Shown piece after piece: positions 33,832 to 44,067 of a stretch of DNA of 64,000 nt. This DNA is from Legionella fallonii LLAP-10 (lineage in GTDB: Bacteria > Pseudomonadota > Gammaproteobacteria > Legionellales > Legionellaceae), in contig NZ_LN614827.1 of the NCBI RefSeq assembly GCF_000953135.1, forward strand, positions 2,943,001 to 3,007,000. The letters are read 5' to 3'. A program made the position numbers and the translations under genes. Under the pieces are notes generated by a model. It was not told where the DNA came from, did no database searches, and saw nothing but the letters and a program-made list of their open reading frames with translations. Within the stretch, counting starts at the first letter, position 1. Each line of letters opens with the position of its first letter.

Positions 33832-36800
33832 ATGAAATTGACAAGTTATTTTCTTAAACATCCGGTTATTGCAATTATTATTAACTGCATGATCCTGCTT
33901 TTAGGAGCACTTTGTTTCCACTCGCTCCCAATCAGAGAGTACCCTGATATTAGTTTTCCAATAATTACAGTAAAAACCAATTATCCTAATGCCAGTCCTG
34001 AATTAGTTGAGTCGGCAGTAACTAACGTCATGGAAGAACAGTTAGCTGGAATTGAAGGACTTGAGTCAATGACTTCACGCTCCAGTCCTAATAATTCCAT
34101 TGTTATTCTGCGCTTTCGCGCAGGTACTTCTATGGATAAAGCTTTGAACTCAACTCGAGAAGCGGCTGGATTTGCTCAATCACTACTTCCTAATACCATA
34201 AAAGCCCCGCAAGTTGAACGACAAAAACCATCCGATGGCTTACCATTTGTAGGATTATCTTTGGAGTCTACTTCATTAACATTTGGTGAGTTAACGCATT
34301 ACGCTCATCTTAATCTAAAAAATGCTTTTCGTAGTATTAAAGGAGTCGCCTCAGTTGAGGTGTGGGGACAACCTTATACTTATGAAATCAATCTATCCCC
34401 CCAAAAACTTTATGCGTTTGGCGTCAATGTCAATGAGATTGTCGATGCAATAGCTCTTAATAGGCTTTCCCTACCGGCGGGTAGCTATCAAGACAAAATA
34501 CCTACTTCTTTAGATTTTGAATTAAAAACACCTGAAGATTATAGAAACCTTATAATAAAGACAGAAAACAACCATCCTATTTTTCTCAAATCATTGGCAA
34601 AAGTAAAATTAACAACGGACCACAGTCAATTTAGAGTACGAGTTAATGGTCATTCAGGTTTAGTACTTGCCATTAACCGAGCGGCTGATGCAAATCCCCT
34701 CGAAATTTCAGCAGAAATCCGTAAAGAACTTAAAGCCATTAAGAAGACTTTGCCAGATGATATAAAAGTCAAAATTATTACCGATCAATCAGAATTCATT
34801 CGAGCTTCTTTAAAAAATATTCGTTCCTCTATTTTTGAGGCTATTTGTTTAGTTTTAATTATCGTCTTTATCTTCTTAAGAAATATACGCGCCACTATTA
34901 TTCCATTAATTGCTATCCCTATTTCTCTTCTAGGCTCCTTATTATTTCTAAAAATTGCAGGGTTTTCTATTAATCAAATGACTCTTCTTGCGATGGTATT
35001 AGCCGTGGGCTTAGTAGTTGATGATGCAATTATTGTTCTTGAAAATATTTGGCGTCACATTGAAGATGGATTAACTCCATTTGATGCAGCCCTCCAGGGC
35101 TCAAAACAAATTGGATTTGCCATAGTTGCCATGACTTTTACATTAGCCAGTGTTTATGCTCCTATTGCTTTTATTGATGGTATGATAGGGCAATTATTTA
35201 TTGAGTTTGCGGCTGCTTTAGCAGGTAGTGTATTCATTTCAGGAGTAGTTGCATTAACCTTATCTCCATTAATGTGTGCCACTTTTCTCAATAAAAATAC
35301 AACACAATTGTGGCCTGTAATTGATTCTTTTTTAGAAAAAACAGCTCAAATTTATTGCAAATTACTGCACTCTCTAATTTTCAGAAAAAAATTCATCGTT
35401 ACCATAGTGCTTTGCTCCATCGGATTAAGTTTTTTATTTTTTAAACTATTACCTAGTGAAACCGCTCCTAAAGAAGATAGGGGGTTAATAGGAGTATATA
35501 CCCCGCTTTCATCAGAAGATAATTTAGACAGCATGGAGGCAAACATAAAAAAAATAGAAAACTCTCTAAACGCTGTATCCGAAGCGAAAAATAAACTCAC
35601 GTTTGCAGGAAGTTGGGGCGTTATGACCGTGCTGCCATTGAAACCGCATAGCATCAGAAATCGCTCAGCGGAGCAAATCGTTGCTGCAGTTAAGCCACAA
35701 ATGGAGCAGTTGCCCTCTATAGATGCTTCTGCATGGAGTTGGGATTCTGGTTTGCCTGGTCTTGATGATACAAGAAATGGCGGCGAATTAGACTTGGTTA
35801 TATCCACTACTGAAAATTTTCATAACTTATTTGATGTCACAGAAAAACTCAAAGAGGCTTTGGATAAAAGCAAAAAATTTGACTCCACACGTTATGATTT
35901 GCGACTAGATTCTATGGGATACACGATAGATATAGACAAAAATGCCTTGGCTCAATTAGGACTAACTCCTAATCAAGTCGCCAAAACAGTAGAAGTTTTT
36001 TTTAGCGGTGACAAATCGTTATCCTTTCAAAAAGATGGCATAGTTTATAATCTGACACTTCGGGGCTCATCAAAACCTTGGACATTAGATGAACTCTATT
36101 TAAATACCCCTTATGGGAAGCGTATATCTCTAGGATCAATTGCCCAAATGAAAAGACAAACTCAACCTGCGTCTCTAGAGCACGTTAACCAAATGCGCTC
36201 GACCACATTACATGCCCACTTGCTAGCGAACCAATCTTTTAAAAAAGGGATGAATGATCTTTTGCGTATAGCTAAAGAAACTCTGCCACCACAATACAAA
36301 CTCAGTTGGACAGGAGCCGCAAAAGCCTATAACGAATCATCACACACAATGATACTTTTATTCGCATTATCCTTACTTTTTATTTATGCCATCTTATCGG
36401 CTCAATTTGAAAACTTTATTTACCCCTTGATTGTTTTATTTACCGTTCCTTTAGCCTGTTTTGGTGCTTTATTCTTTGCATACTTCTTTGGACAATCCTT
36501 GAATATTTATACTCAAGTAGGTTTGGTCACATTAATAGGTTTAATCAGCAAACATGGGATTTTAATTGTTGAGTTCGCCAATCAATTGCAGAAAGAAGGT
36601 TTATCTTTAATCGAATCTATAAAAAAAGCCTGCTCTTTACGTTTACGCCCTATTCTCATGACCACTGCAGCTATGGTATTTGGCGCCATACCTTTAGTAC
36701 TATCGCATGATGCCGGCTCTGAGTCCCGGCATGCTATCGGCATAGTGTTAATAGGGGGATTGTGTATAGGTACTTTTTTTACTCTTTTAGTACTGCCTTC

Positions 36801-36846
36801 TATCTATTACCTCATATCAAAACTAATGAAAAAGCCTGTCCAATAG
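33832..36846 (+). CDS. RND efflux transporter permease (HAE1/AcrB-type)
   Basis: This proton-driven inner-membrane exporter has 1004 residues and the usual twelve membrane segments in two repeats, each followed by a large periplasmic loop. It begins with the family-typical LTSYFLKHPVIAIIINCMILLLGALCF, then LPIREYPDISFPIITVKTNYPNASPE. The proton-relay motif GLVVDDAIIVLENIWRH in TM4 carries the paired aspartates. The second half has LIGLISKHGILIVEFANQLQ and RLRPILMTT. No outer-membrane factor gene follows, so a TolC-like partner must be encoded elsewhere. The substrate is unknown. Confidence 0.93.
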   Translation: MKLTSYFLKHPVIAIIINCMILLLGALCFHSLPIREYPDISFPIITVKTNYPNASPELVESAVTNVMEEQLAGIEGLESMTSRSSPNNSIVILRFRAGTSMDKALNSTREAAGFAQSLLPNTIKAPQVERQKPSDGLPFVGLSLESTSLTFGELTHYAHLNLKNAFRSIKGVASVEVWGQPYTYEINLSPQKLYAFGVNVNEIVDAIALNRLSLPAGSYQDKIPTSLDFELKTPEDYRNLIIKTENNHPIFLKSLAKVKLTTDHSQFRVRVNGHSGLVLAINRAADANPLEISAEIRKELKAIKKTLPDDIKVKIITDQSEFIRASLKNIRSSIFEAICLVLIIVFIFLRNIRATIIPLIAIPISLLGSLLFLKIAGFSINQMTLLAMVLAVGLVVDDAIIVLENIWRHIEDGLTPFDAALQGSKQIGFAIVAMTFTLASVYAPIAFIDGMIGQLFIEFAAALAGSVFISGVVALTLSPLMCATFLNKNTTQLWPVIDSFLEKTAQIYCKLLHSLIFRKKFIVTIVLCSIGLSFLFFKLLPSETAPKEDRGLIGVYTPLSSEDNLDSMEANIKKIENSLNAVSEAKNKLTFAGSWGVMTVLPLKPHSIRNRSAEQIVAAVKPQMEQLPSIDASAWSWDSGLPGLDDTRNGGELDLVISTTENFHNLFDVTEKLKEALDKSKKFDSTRYDLRLDSMGYTIDIDKNALAQLGLTPNQVAKTVEVFFSGDKSLSFQKDGIVYNLTLRGSSKPWTLDELYLNTPYGKRISLGSIAQMKRQTQPASLEHVNQMRSTTLHAHLLANQSFKKGMNDLLRIAKETLPPQYKLSWTGAAKAYNESSHTMILLFALSLLFIYAILSAQFENFIYPLIVLFTVPLACFGALFFAYFFGQSLNIYTQVGLVTLIGLISKHGILIVEFANQLQKEGLSLIESIKKACSLRLRPILMTTAAMVFGAIPLVLSHDAGSESRHAIGIVLIGGLCIGTFFTLLVLPSIYYLISKLMKKPVQ

Positions 36847-37029
36847 CCCCAAAAGTTCACTTCTCTCATTTGCAAATTCTGACGCAGCGCCATTTATAGC
36901 GTCTAAAACAATATTCTTCTCGCCACTATCTTGTCAATTTCAAGTCCTCCTAAAGACTATGGCTTGCCATTTTTATTTACTGTATTATGAGACCTTTTGT
37001 TTTTTACAACTATTTATACCATGGAGGTT

Positions 37030-38331
37030 ATGTTGAAACGGATATTTTTTTTACTGTTCTTTGTTGCTTCACAAGCATTTAGCGCTGTGTTTAATCAAGA
37101 AGAAATCACAGTTTTAAGACAACAATTCTTTACAAATTTCCTCGCCAATGGTGCCATAGTTGCCTCTCCTTCGCGACATGAGCCTAATTATTATTATGAC
37201 TGGGTGCGTGACTCTGCTATAGCAATGGGATTAGTGGAAAACTGGTATGAGTCAACTCAATTAAATCAATATAAGAATCTTTTATTCACCTATATTTCTT
37301 GGACTGAAACCATTCAACATCAAAAAGATCCAAATCCGGGGCAAGATATTTTGGGCGAACCTAAATTTTATGTTGATGGATATCCTTTTGATCACGCTTG
37401 GGGCAGGCCACAAAATGATGGGCCAGCGCTTAGAGCCTTAGTATTAATTAGATTCGCTCAACAATTACTGGCTCATCAAGAAACGGAATATGTTCAAACT
37501 CATCTCTACAATGGAGGAATGGATCCCCACACTATGGGCGCTATTAAAATGGATTTAGAATATGTAGCTCACCATTGGCAAGATGCCAACTTTGATCTTT
37601 GGGAGGAGGTCTATGGTCACCATTTTTTCACCTCTATAGCGCAAAGAAAAGCACTGTTAAATGGAGCTGCTCTTGCTCGCCGCCTCAACGACAACCAGGC
37701 GGCTGCATATTATGCGAAACAAGCCGATTTGATTACTGATCAGCTAAAGTACCATATTGATCCGACTCATAATATCATCCAAGCATCCCTACCATTTCAT
37801 AGCGGCCCACAAAAAACATTAGAGCTGGATTCATCGGTCATTTTAGCAATACTAATCAATCAGCAAACAGAAGGACTCTACTCCCCACAAAATAATTTAG
37901 TAAAAAATACAGTTAAGGCCTTGCACCAGCAATTCAATCTGATGTTCCCCATTAATAAAAATAATCCAGGAGCCATATTGTTTGGTCGCTACCCAGGTGA
38001 TACTTATGACGGATACAATACAAATAGTGTAGGTAATCCTTGGTTTATTCTCACTGCGACTATAGCCGAATATTATTTTACTTTGGCTAATAATGTAGCA
38101 ATGAATGAAACTAATAAAACACTGATAAAGGGCTATCTAAGCACTGGAGATAATTATTTAAGACTCATTAAAAAATATGCGCCTGAAATGCATCTGAGCG
38201 AACAAATCAATTTAAATACGGGGATACAACAGGGGGCTGCTTCATTAACCTGGAGCTATGTTGCTGTACTTAGAGCAATTGACTTACGAGAAAAAATTGA
38301 AAAAAAACTCATGGACTCTGCAATAAATTAA
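37030..38331 (+). CDS. gamA: Glucoamylase, GH15 family (GamA-like)
   Basis: This is a secreted glucan 1,4-alpha-glucosidase that releases glucose from starch or glycogen. L. pneumophila GamA, a eukaryotic-like glucoamylase, sits at the same position beside the Entner-Doudoroff genes. The protein has a signal peptide (MLKRIFFLLFFVASQAFSA, cleavage before VFNQ), then GH15 features: NYYYDWVRDSAIAMGLVENW, PFDHAWGRPQNDGPALRALVLI, DLWEEVYGHHFFTSIAQRKALLNGA with the catalytic-acid Glu region, and NPWFILTATIAEYY with QGAASLTWSY near the end. The start is uncertain: GGAGG sits 2 bases before this ATG; ATG at 37021 and TTG at 37033 are alternatives. Confidence 0.92.
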   Translation: MLKRIFFLLFFVASQAFSAVFNQEEITVLRQQFFTNFLANGAIVASPSRHEPNYYYDWVRDSAIAMGLVENWYESTQLNQYKNLLFTYISWTETIQHQKDPNPGQDILGEPKFYVDGYPFDHAWGRPQNDGPALRALVLIRFAQQLLAHQETEYVQTHLYNGGMDPHTMGAIKMDLEYVAHHWQDANFDLWEEVYGHHFFTSIAQRKALLNGAALARRLNDNQAAAYYAKQADLITDQLKYHIDPTHNIIQASLPFHSGPQKTLELDSSVILAILINQQTEGLYSPQNNLVKNTVKALHQQFNLMFPINKNNPGAILFGRYPGDTYDGYNTNSVGNPWFILTATIAEYYFTLANNVAMNETNKTLIKGYLSTGDNYLRLIKKYAPEMHLSEQINLNTGIQQGAASLTWSYVAVLRAIDLREKIEKKLMDSAIN

Positions 38332-38354
38332 CATGCGTTTTGAATAAAACAGAG

Positions 38355-38412
38355 TTGGTAAGACTGAGTAACGGCTTTGAATTAAAAACTCATGGCAGTT
38401 ACTACTTACCAA
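38355..38412. terminator. Inverted repeat between convergent gamA and sugar transporter
   Basis: TTGGTAAG (38355-38362) pairs with CTTACCAA (38405-38412), extended inside by GTAAC and GTTAC. The loop is long and no T-run follows. Its position between convergent genes suggests a terminator or RNA-stability structure. Confidence 0.4.
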
Positions 38413-38459
38413 AGAGCCTATAAATTGTTCATGTGATCATGTTAGCTCAAACATCACTA

Positions 38460-39887
38460 TTAATTAGCATGTGTTGAAGCTAATAAATTGGGCTGGACTT
38501 GCACATGATCTAACAATACTGTTTCATCTTTTCTGCCTAAAAAACGAAGTGGTTTCTCGGTCATTATATAATTCTCAATTTGTTCTAAGCTAATATTTTT
38601 CGTTTCTGGCATATAAAAATAGGTATAAAGTAAACCTAAGAAACAGATTATCGCATACAGGGCAAAGGTATACTCTATCCCCAATGCACTTTGTAATAAA
38701 GGAAAACTAAAAATCACTACCGTATTAAAAGTCCAATTGCTCATGGAAGATAACCCCATTCCCGCCCCCCGGACATGGAGAGGAAAAATTTCGGCCATGA
38801 CAATATGAGGAATAGGGCCAACACTGATTGCAAAGGAAAAGATATATACTGTTAAGCAAAGAACTGATAAAGAAGAAAGCCAAGCAATGTGACTCAATGA
38901 AAAGACACATAAAACCAATAAACTGAAGCATGTTCCTGCGAACCCAAACAACAATAACTTACGCCTACCTATTTTATCAACAGATAAAATAGCAATTATA
39001 GTCACCAGTAAGTTGACTAAGCCTATTCCTATAGTTGCTAATATTTGCCCTGTCGTACTGTCTACCCCTAAATTCTTAAAAATTTCTGGTGCAAAATAAA
39101 TGACTACATTTATTCCACTTAATTGTTGTAAGCAAAATAAAGTCATTCCTAACATCAGCACTGGTAAGAGCGGTTTTTTTAATAGCAACAACCAACTCCC
39201 CTTCTTAGGTTCGCTAGCTAGAGTCATTTCAATGTCGTGTAACTCATAATCAATAGAATGATTTTTACGTAATTTTTTTAACGCCTTAGTCGCTAAATCG
39301 CAACGTCCAATGCTACATAGCCATCTTGGTGACTCAGGCATCAGTAAAATTCCGACCCCTAAAATTAATGCCGGTAAGGCGCTTGAAGCAAACATCACCC
39401 GCCAAGCATGGTGCTCAATAAGCAAATAGTTCACTGAATAAGAGCAAACAATACCGATAGTCATTGCTAATTGGTAAATGGCAACTACAGCTCCTCGAGC
39501 CTCCATTGTTGCTGTTTCCGCCAAATATAAAGGGGTCATAACCGAAGCCATACCAATGGCTAGACCAAGAATCAGTCGCGATAGTATTAGCACTACTGTT
39601 GAGTCAGCAAGCCCAGCGCCTAAGGCACCAAGGAAAAAAAGAAACCCAGAAAAAGACAATAAAGAGCGTCGTCCAAAACGTTTCGCTCCTTGTGATGCCA
39701 TAAAAGCACCAACTAGCATTGAACCCAATAAAGCCCCAAAAGGCAATGCGGAAGCCATTACACCGATGTGGGTGGTCGTTAAGTCAAAGTGATTTTTTAC
39801 CAGCTCCAGGGAACCTGCAATAATTCCCTCATCGTATCCAAATAAAAATCCAGCAACAGACCCAATAATTGCAACCATCCATGTCAT
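38460..39887 (-). CDS. MFS sugar porter (sugar/proton symporter)
   Basis: This is a twelve-segment major facilitator superfamily transporter of the sugar porter family, 475 residues. It shows GFLFGYDEGIIAGSL in TM1, the G-x-x-x-D/G-RR loops (AKRFGRRSLL and VDKIGRRKLLL), PESPRWLCSIGR after TM6, QQLSGINVVIYFAPEIF in TM7 and MPETKNISLEQIE after TM12. These support hexose uptake. It ends the zwf-pgl-edd-glk-eda run, 20 bp after eda, and so is likely the glucose importer feeding the pathway. AAGGAG precedes the ATG. L. pneumophila has a YwtG-named transporter in this place, as I recall. Confidence 0.93.
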   Translation of the reverse strand: MTWMVAIIGSVAGFLFGYDEGIIAGSLELVKNHFDLTTTHIGVMASALPFGALLGSMLVGAFMASQGAKRFGRRSLLSFSGFLFFLGALGAGLADSTVVLILSRLILGLAIGMASVMTPLYLAETATMEARGAVVAIYQLAMTIGIVCSYSVNYLLIEHHAWRVMFASSALPALILGVGILLMPESPRWLCSIGRCDLATKALKKLRKNHSIDYELHDIEMTLASEPKKGSWLLLLKKPLLPVLMLGMTLFCLQQLSGINVVIYFAPEIFKNLGVDSTTGQILATIGIGLVNLLVTIIAILSVDKIGRRKLLLFGFAGTCFSLLVLCVFSLSHIAWLSSLSVLCLTVYIFSFAISVGPIPHIVMAEIFPLHVRGAGMGLSSMSNWTFNTVVIFSFPLLQSALGIEYTFALYAIICFLGLLYTYFYMPETKNISLEQIENYIMTEKPLRFLGRKDETVLLDHVQVQPNLLASTHAN

Positions 39888-39907
39888 AGTTAACTCCTTT
39901 TAACACT

Positions 39908-40558
39908 TTATACTTCCTTTAATTCACCCTGTACTGACTGAGCTAATTTAGTGATTAAGGGCCAATTCTCTTTAGCAACTGCAGCATCAGGGACTATCCA
40001 TGAGCCACCAACACAAGAGACATTAGGCAAGGCTAGATACTCCATGAAGTTTTCTTCATTAATACCGCCAGTGGGACAAAAGCGTGCCTGAGGAAAGGGT
40101 CCATAAATTGCCTTTAACATAGAGATCCCCCCTGCTGCTGCCGCAGGAAAAAATTTAAAATGGGTATAACCTAAATTTAATCCCTCCATGACATCAGACA
40201 CGCTTGAAACACCCGGGATCAAAGGAATAGATCCATCACACCCTGTCATTAATAGAGACTGGGTTTGTCCCGGGCTAATGGCGAATCGAGCTCCGGCCTC
40301 TATAACTTGCTGCAATTGTCCAGGAGTTGTTACTGTCCCTGCACCAATTAATGCGTCGGGAAAAGTGGAGGTTAATCTTTGGATAGCGTCCAAAGCAACC
40401 TCAGTCCTAAGAGTCACCTCTAGTACCTTGATGCCACCAGCTAATAGCGCAGATGCCAAAGGAATTGCCTGCTCTAACTCTCTAATCACGATCACAGGAA
40501 TAACGGAAGAGGTAGAAAGCACCACCGAAGGTTGAAGATTCCAATTAATAAACGACAT
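39908..40558 (-). CDS. eda: 2-keto-3-deoxy-6-phosphogluconate aldolase
   Basis: Eda splits KDPG into pyruvate and glyceraldehyde 3-phosphate, the last step of the Entner-Doudoroff pathway. The 216-residue class I aldolase has VIPVIVIRELEQAIPLASALLAGGIKVLEVTLRT with the catalytic Glu, LIGAGTVTTPGQLQQVIEAGARFAISPG, LIPGVSSVSDVMEGLNLGYTHFKFFPA with the Schiff-base Lys, and RFCPTGGINEENFMEYL. It overlaps glk by 14 bases, evidence for a single operon. Confidence 0.97.
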   Translation of the reverse strand: MSFINWNLQPSVVLSTSSVIPVIVIRELEQAIPLASALLAGGIKVLEVTLRTEVALDAIQRLTSTFPDALIGAGTVTTPGQLQQVIEAGARFAISPGQTQSLLMTGCDGSIPLIPGVSSVSDVMEGLNLGYTHFKFFPAAAAGGISMLKAIYGPFPQARFCPTGGINEENFMEYLALPNVSCVGGSWIVPDAAVAKENWPLITKLAQSVQGELKEV

Positions 40559-41540
40559 CAGAGACTCCCTGCAAAGATTGTTTTAAACAAACTGACGCCC
40601 CAATCATCCCCGGCTGCTCAGCAGTGATAATATAAGTAGGAATTAATGAATTAAAATCGCTAAAACGCCCCTTGTCTTCGAACCTAATTCTAAAATCAGT
40701 ATGGGGAATAAAAGAAAGTAAACGAGGAGCAATGCCACCGGCGATATAAACTCCCCCCAAAGCTCCGAAAGTTAATGCCAAATCGCCAGCATAGACTCCC
40801 ATGGTTGCAAAAAATTGCTCTATGGTTGCTTTAGCAATAGTGCACTCTTGTTTCAAGGCTAAAGCGATAATTTGTGCAGCGGAGAGAGAGGCGACGGTCT
40901 GCTGGTGATAAGCAGCTATAGCCTGATACAAATTCTCTAATCCTTGTCCTGATAACAAGCGCTCGTATGACACATGCGTATAATTTTTTTTTAAATAAGA
41001 ATAAATAAACCATTCTTGTTCGGTCTGTGCGCCCCAACTAGCATGCCCCCCCTCTCCACTATAGGATTTATACCCATGAGGATTGGGCACAAGATAGGCA
41101 ACACCTAAACCTGTCCCCGCACCTAGAACAACACGTGGTTTATTAGCATCTATATGCCCTTTACCTATTTGGGTTAGCTCATGATGCCTTAATACCGGTA
41201 GGCTCATTGCAATTGCGGTAAAATCATTCATCACTTTTAATTTAGATAGGCTAAGGTTGCTTTGTACTTCTTGGATTGAAAAACGCCAATGGCTATTAGT
41301 CATACACACTAAATCACCAATTACAGGACATGCTATAGCAATAGCTATATATTTTATTTCATGTAGCGAATGTTGTGCTTGATATGTCAATAAAGCGGCT
41401 TCAAAGCTAATAACTTCTGCACAGGAATAAATTTCAATTTTATCTAGGTACAAATTATCTAGATTTACACGACTAAAACGAGCAAAAGTGCCACCAATAT
41501 CGGCCACAATGGCGTATTGCTTATCCTCAAGTTGCGTCAT
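40545..41540 (-). CDS. glk: Glucokinase
   Basis: Glucokinase phosphorylates glucose to glucose 6-phosphate with ATP. The 331 residues belong to the bacterial Glk (GLK/ROK-unrelated) family: IVADIGGTFARFSRVNL (phosphate-1 motif), IAIACPVIGDLVCMTNSHWRFS, VMNDFTAIAMSLP, VVLGAGTGLGVAYLVP, YSGEGGHASWGAQT and LTFGALGGVYIAGGIAPRLL. It overlaps edd by 14 bases upstream and eda by 14 bases downstream. Its place in the operon means externally derived glucose can enter the pathway directly. Confidence 0.96.
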   Translation of the reverse strand: MTQLEDKQYAIVADIGGTFARFSRVNLDNLYLDKIEIYSCAEVISFEAALLTYQAQHSLHEIKYIAIAIACPVIGDLVCMTNSHWRFSIQEVQSNLSLSKLKVMNDFTAIAMSLPVLRHHELTQIGKGHIDANKPRVVLGAGTGLGVAYLVPNPHGYKSYSGEGGHASWGAQTEQEWFIYSYLKKNYTHVSYERLLSGQGLENLYQAIAAYHQQTVASLSAAQIIALALKQECTIAKATIEQFFATMGVYAGDLALTFGALGGVYIAGGIAPRLLSFIPHTDFRIRFEDKGRFSDFNSLIPTYIITAEQPGMIGASVCLKQSLQGVSDVVY

Positions 41541-43365
41541 AATGATTCTCTTCTTGCCTAAATAAACTGCATGCCCCCTGCTCTGCTCCAGTAAACTGAG
41601 CTCTTAAATTAGCAAAAAGCTCACGCCCCATACCATAGAGATGATCACTATTTGGCATCATAGCTAACTCACGTTTTGCCAATACTTCATCAGAAACCAA
41701 AACCTGTAAAATTCCCCTTTCGACATCAATAAGAATCATGTCGTCTTGTTCAATTTTGGCAATCAAACCACCGTCAATTGCTTCTGGAATTACATGAATT
41801 GCAGCCGGCACTTTCCCTGATGCACCAGACATACGCCCGTCAGTTACCAAAGCAACGTGATAACCTTTATCCATAAGCACGCCAAGTTTTGGCGTAAGCT
41901 GATGAAGCTCAGGCATGCCACATGCCTTAGGCCCTTGAAAGCGCACAACAACCACACAGTTCTTATCCAATGATCCAGCATGAAATAAGTGTTCAAACTC
42001 ATCTTGGCTAGCACAAACGACGGCTGGAGCCTTAATAACGGTATGATTTGCAGACAAACCAGAGGTTTTAATGACTGCCCGACCAATATTACCACGCAAT
42101 AATTGCAGGCCTCCCTGCTTCTTAAAAGGATTAGATACAGAGGTTAATACTTCAGTATTATTAGAGGAAGCGGGGCCATCAACCCAAGATAATTGTTCGC
42201 TCTGCAAGATGGGTTTTTGCGTATATTTATCTAACCCAAAACCCACAACAGTATTTACGTCCGGATGTAATAACTCAGCATCTAATAAGGTTTTAATAAA
42301 ATAGGCCATGCCCCCGGCTCGTTGGAAATGATTGATATCCGCATGCCCATTAGGATAAATTTTAGCAATCAATGGAGTTACAGCGGAAAGTTGAGAAAAA
42401 TCATCCCAAGTCACTATAAATCCAGCGTTGGCAGCTATAGCAATTAGATGCATAGTATGATTAGTTGAGCCTCCTGAAGCCAATAGGCCAACAATGCCAT
42501 TCACTATACTTTTTTCATCAATCATCTGCCCTATTGGCATATAATTAGTGCTTAAATCAGTTAAAGCAAGTATTTGGAGTGCCGCAGCTTTAGTTAGTTC
42601 ATCACGAAAAAGAGTATTGGGGTTGATGAAAGAAGAACCGGGCAATTGCAATCCCATCATTTCAATGATTAATTGATTAGAGTTTGCTGTACCATAAAAA
42701 GTACAAGTCCCAGGAGAATGATAGGAGGCAGCCTCTACATCCAGCAAGGCGTTTTTATCAACTTTTCCCTCAGCATATAATTGACGGATGCGAGCCTTTT
42801 CTTGATTGGACACACCTGAAGGCATTGGCCCGGCTGGGACAAAAATAAAGGGTAGATGACCAAAACTAAGAGCTGCCATCAAAAGCCCCGGGACTATTTT
42901 ATCGCAAATACCAAGCAATAAACCGCCGTCAAACATATTATGTGATAATCCAATAGCCGCAGACATAGCAATTACATCGCGACTTAATAGACTCAACTCC
43001 ATTCCCGGTTGGCCTTGGGTAATGCCATCACACATTGCAGGAACACCACCAGCAAATTGAGCAACGCCCCCTGCATTAGCAATTGTTTGCTTTATTAATT
43101 CAGGAAAGGTTACATAAGGTTGATGAGCAGACAACATCTCATTATAAGCAGAAATGATGGCTATATTGGCTTTAGTTGCACCCCGTAAGTTTAGTTTATC
43201 TTGCTTAGCACAAGCCGCAAATCCATGAGCTAAATTGCCACAGTGAAGTTGACTACGCAAAGGGCCTTTAACTCGCGCCATTGCAATACGTTCCAAATAC
43301 TCTAATCTTTTTTGCTTACTACGCTCACGAATACGAGCAGTGACTTGAGCTATAACAGAATGCAT
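41527..43365 (-). CDS. edd: 6-phosphogluconate dehydratase
   Basis: Edd dehydrates 6-phosphogluconate to KDPG using an iron-sulfur cluster. The 612 residues match the IlvD/Edd family: LRGATKANIAIISAYNEMLSAHQPY, FAGGVPAMCDGITQGQPGMELSLLSRDVIAMS (with a cluster cysteine), PGTCTFYGTANSNQ with a second, and GPKACGMPELHQLTP with VTDGRMSGASGKVPAAIHV near the C-terminus. GGAAAGAG precedes the ATG. It starts 15 bases after pgl and overlaps glk. Confidence 0.97.
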   Translation of the reverse strand: MHSVIAQVTARIRERSKQKRLEYLERIAMARVKGPLRSQLHCGNLAHGFAACAKQDKLNLRGATKANIAIISAYNEMLSAHQPYVTFPELIKQTIANAGGVAQFAGGVPAMCDGITQGQPGMELSLLSRDVIAMSAAIGLSHNMFDGGLLLGICDKIVPGLLMAALSFGHLPFIFVPAGPMPSGVSNQEKARIRQLYAEGKVDKNALLDVEAASYHSPGTCTFYGTANSNQLIIEMMGLQLPGSSFINPNTLFRDELTKAAALQILALTDLSTNYMPIGQMIDEKSIVNGIVGLLASGGSTNHTMHLIAIAANAGFIVTWDDFSQLSAVTPLIAKIYPNGHADINHFQRAGGMAYFIKTLLDAELLHPDVNTVVGFGLDKYTQKPILQSEQLSWVDGPASSNNTEVLTSVSNPFKKQGGLQLLRGNIGRAVIKTSGLSANHTVIKAPAVVCASQDEFEHLFHAGSLDKNCVVVVRFQGPKACGMPELHQLTPKLGVLMDKGYHVALVTDGRMSGASGKVPAAIHVIPEAIDGGLIAKIEQDDMILIDVERGILQVLVSDEVLAKRELAMMPNSDHLYGMGRELFANLRAQFTGAEQGACSLFRQEENHYDAT

Positions 43366-43380
43366 ACGTCTCTTTCCTTA

Positions 43381-44067
43381 TTATGGTGCGTACATCACAT
43401 GCATATTGGTACTCTGATTATTTAAAAAAGCACGAATGGGCATGCTTAAAGGATCATACTCGGCCAAAGCTTGGTTAAAAATAGAGCGCTTTTTCGGGCC
43501 TATTAAATGTAAAAATATAATCCGACTATCAAGTAGTCTATTCTTTGATAGGCTCACTCGTTGATGAGATGCTGTTTGTGGTGTTACTAAAAACACAGCC
43601 TCTGCATTATCATCTAAGCCATAAGTCAATTCTTTACTGCAAGGAAATAATGAGGCTGTGTGTCCGTCTTCCCCCATCCCCAAAATCACAACATCAAAAG
43701 TAGGTAAGGCGGCAATAATATTAGAGGCGTTCTGGATACTCTCTGTGATATTAATATGCTCATCAAACAAACTGATAAATTTTGCTCTTTTTGCTTCGTG
43801 CTGCAATAAATAATTTCTCACCAAACGCTCATTACGATCTTTGTCTTCCATCCCTACGCAACGCTCATCCGTTAGAGTAATTGTTACTTTTTCCCATTGT
43901 ATTTGGGTTTGAGCTAAGAGCTTAAACAACTCAACAGGAGTTCTTCCTCCGGATACCACTAAATAAGCATAGCCTCGTTGTGTAATAGCTTGCTCTAAAA
44001 CATGTTTGATTTGAGCAACAAGATCACTGTGTAACAAAGTTGCATCACTAAAGCTATGTAGTTGCAT
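43381..44067 (-). CDS. pgl: 6-phosphogluconolactonase
   Basis: Pgl hydrolyses 6-phosphogluconolactone. It has 228 residues of the NagB/Pgl fold: YLVVSGGRTPVELFKLLAQ, WEKVTITLTDERCV, and GMGEDGHTASLFP, the family's clear signature. The frame is open further upstream inside zwf. ATG at 44067 has GGGA 8 bases before it and gives the normal family start (MQLHSFSD); ATG at 44076 is the alternative. It overlaps the zwf end by 14 bases, so it is translationally coupled. Confidence 0.95.
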   Translation of the reverse strand: MQLHSFSDATLLHSDLVAQIKHVLEQAITQRGYAYLVVSGGRTPVELFKLLAQTQIQWEKVTITLTDERCVGMEDKDRNERLVRNYLLQHEAKRAKFISLFDEHINITESIQNASNIIAALPTFDVVILGMGEDGHTASLFPCSKELTYGLDDNAEAVFLVTPQTASHQRVSLSKNRLLDSRIIFLHLIGPKKRSIFNQALAEYDPLSMPIRAFLNNQSTNMHVMYAP

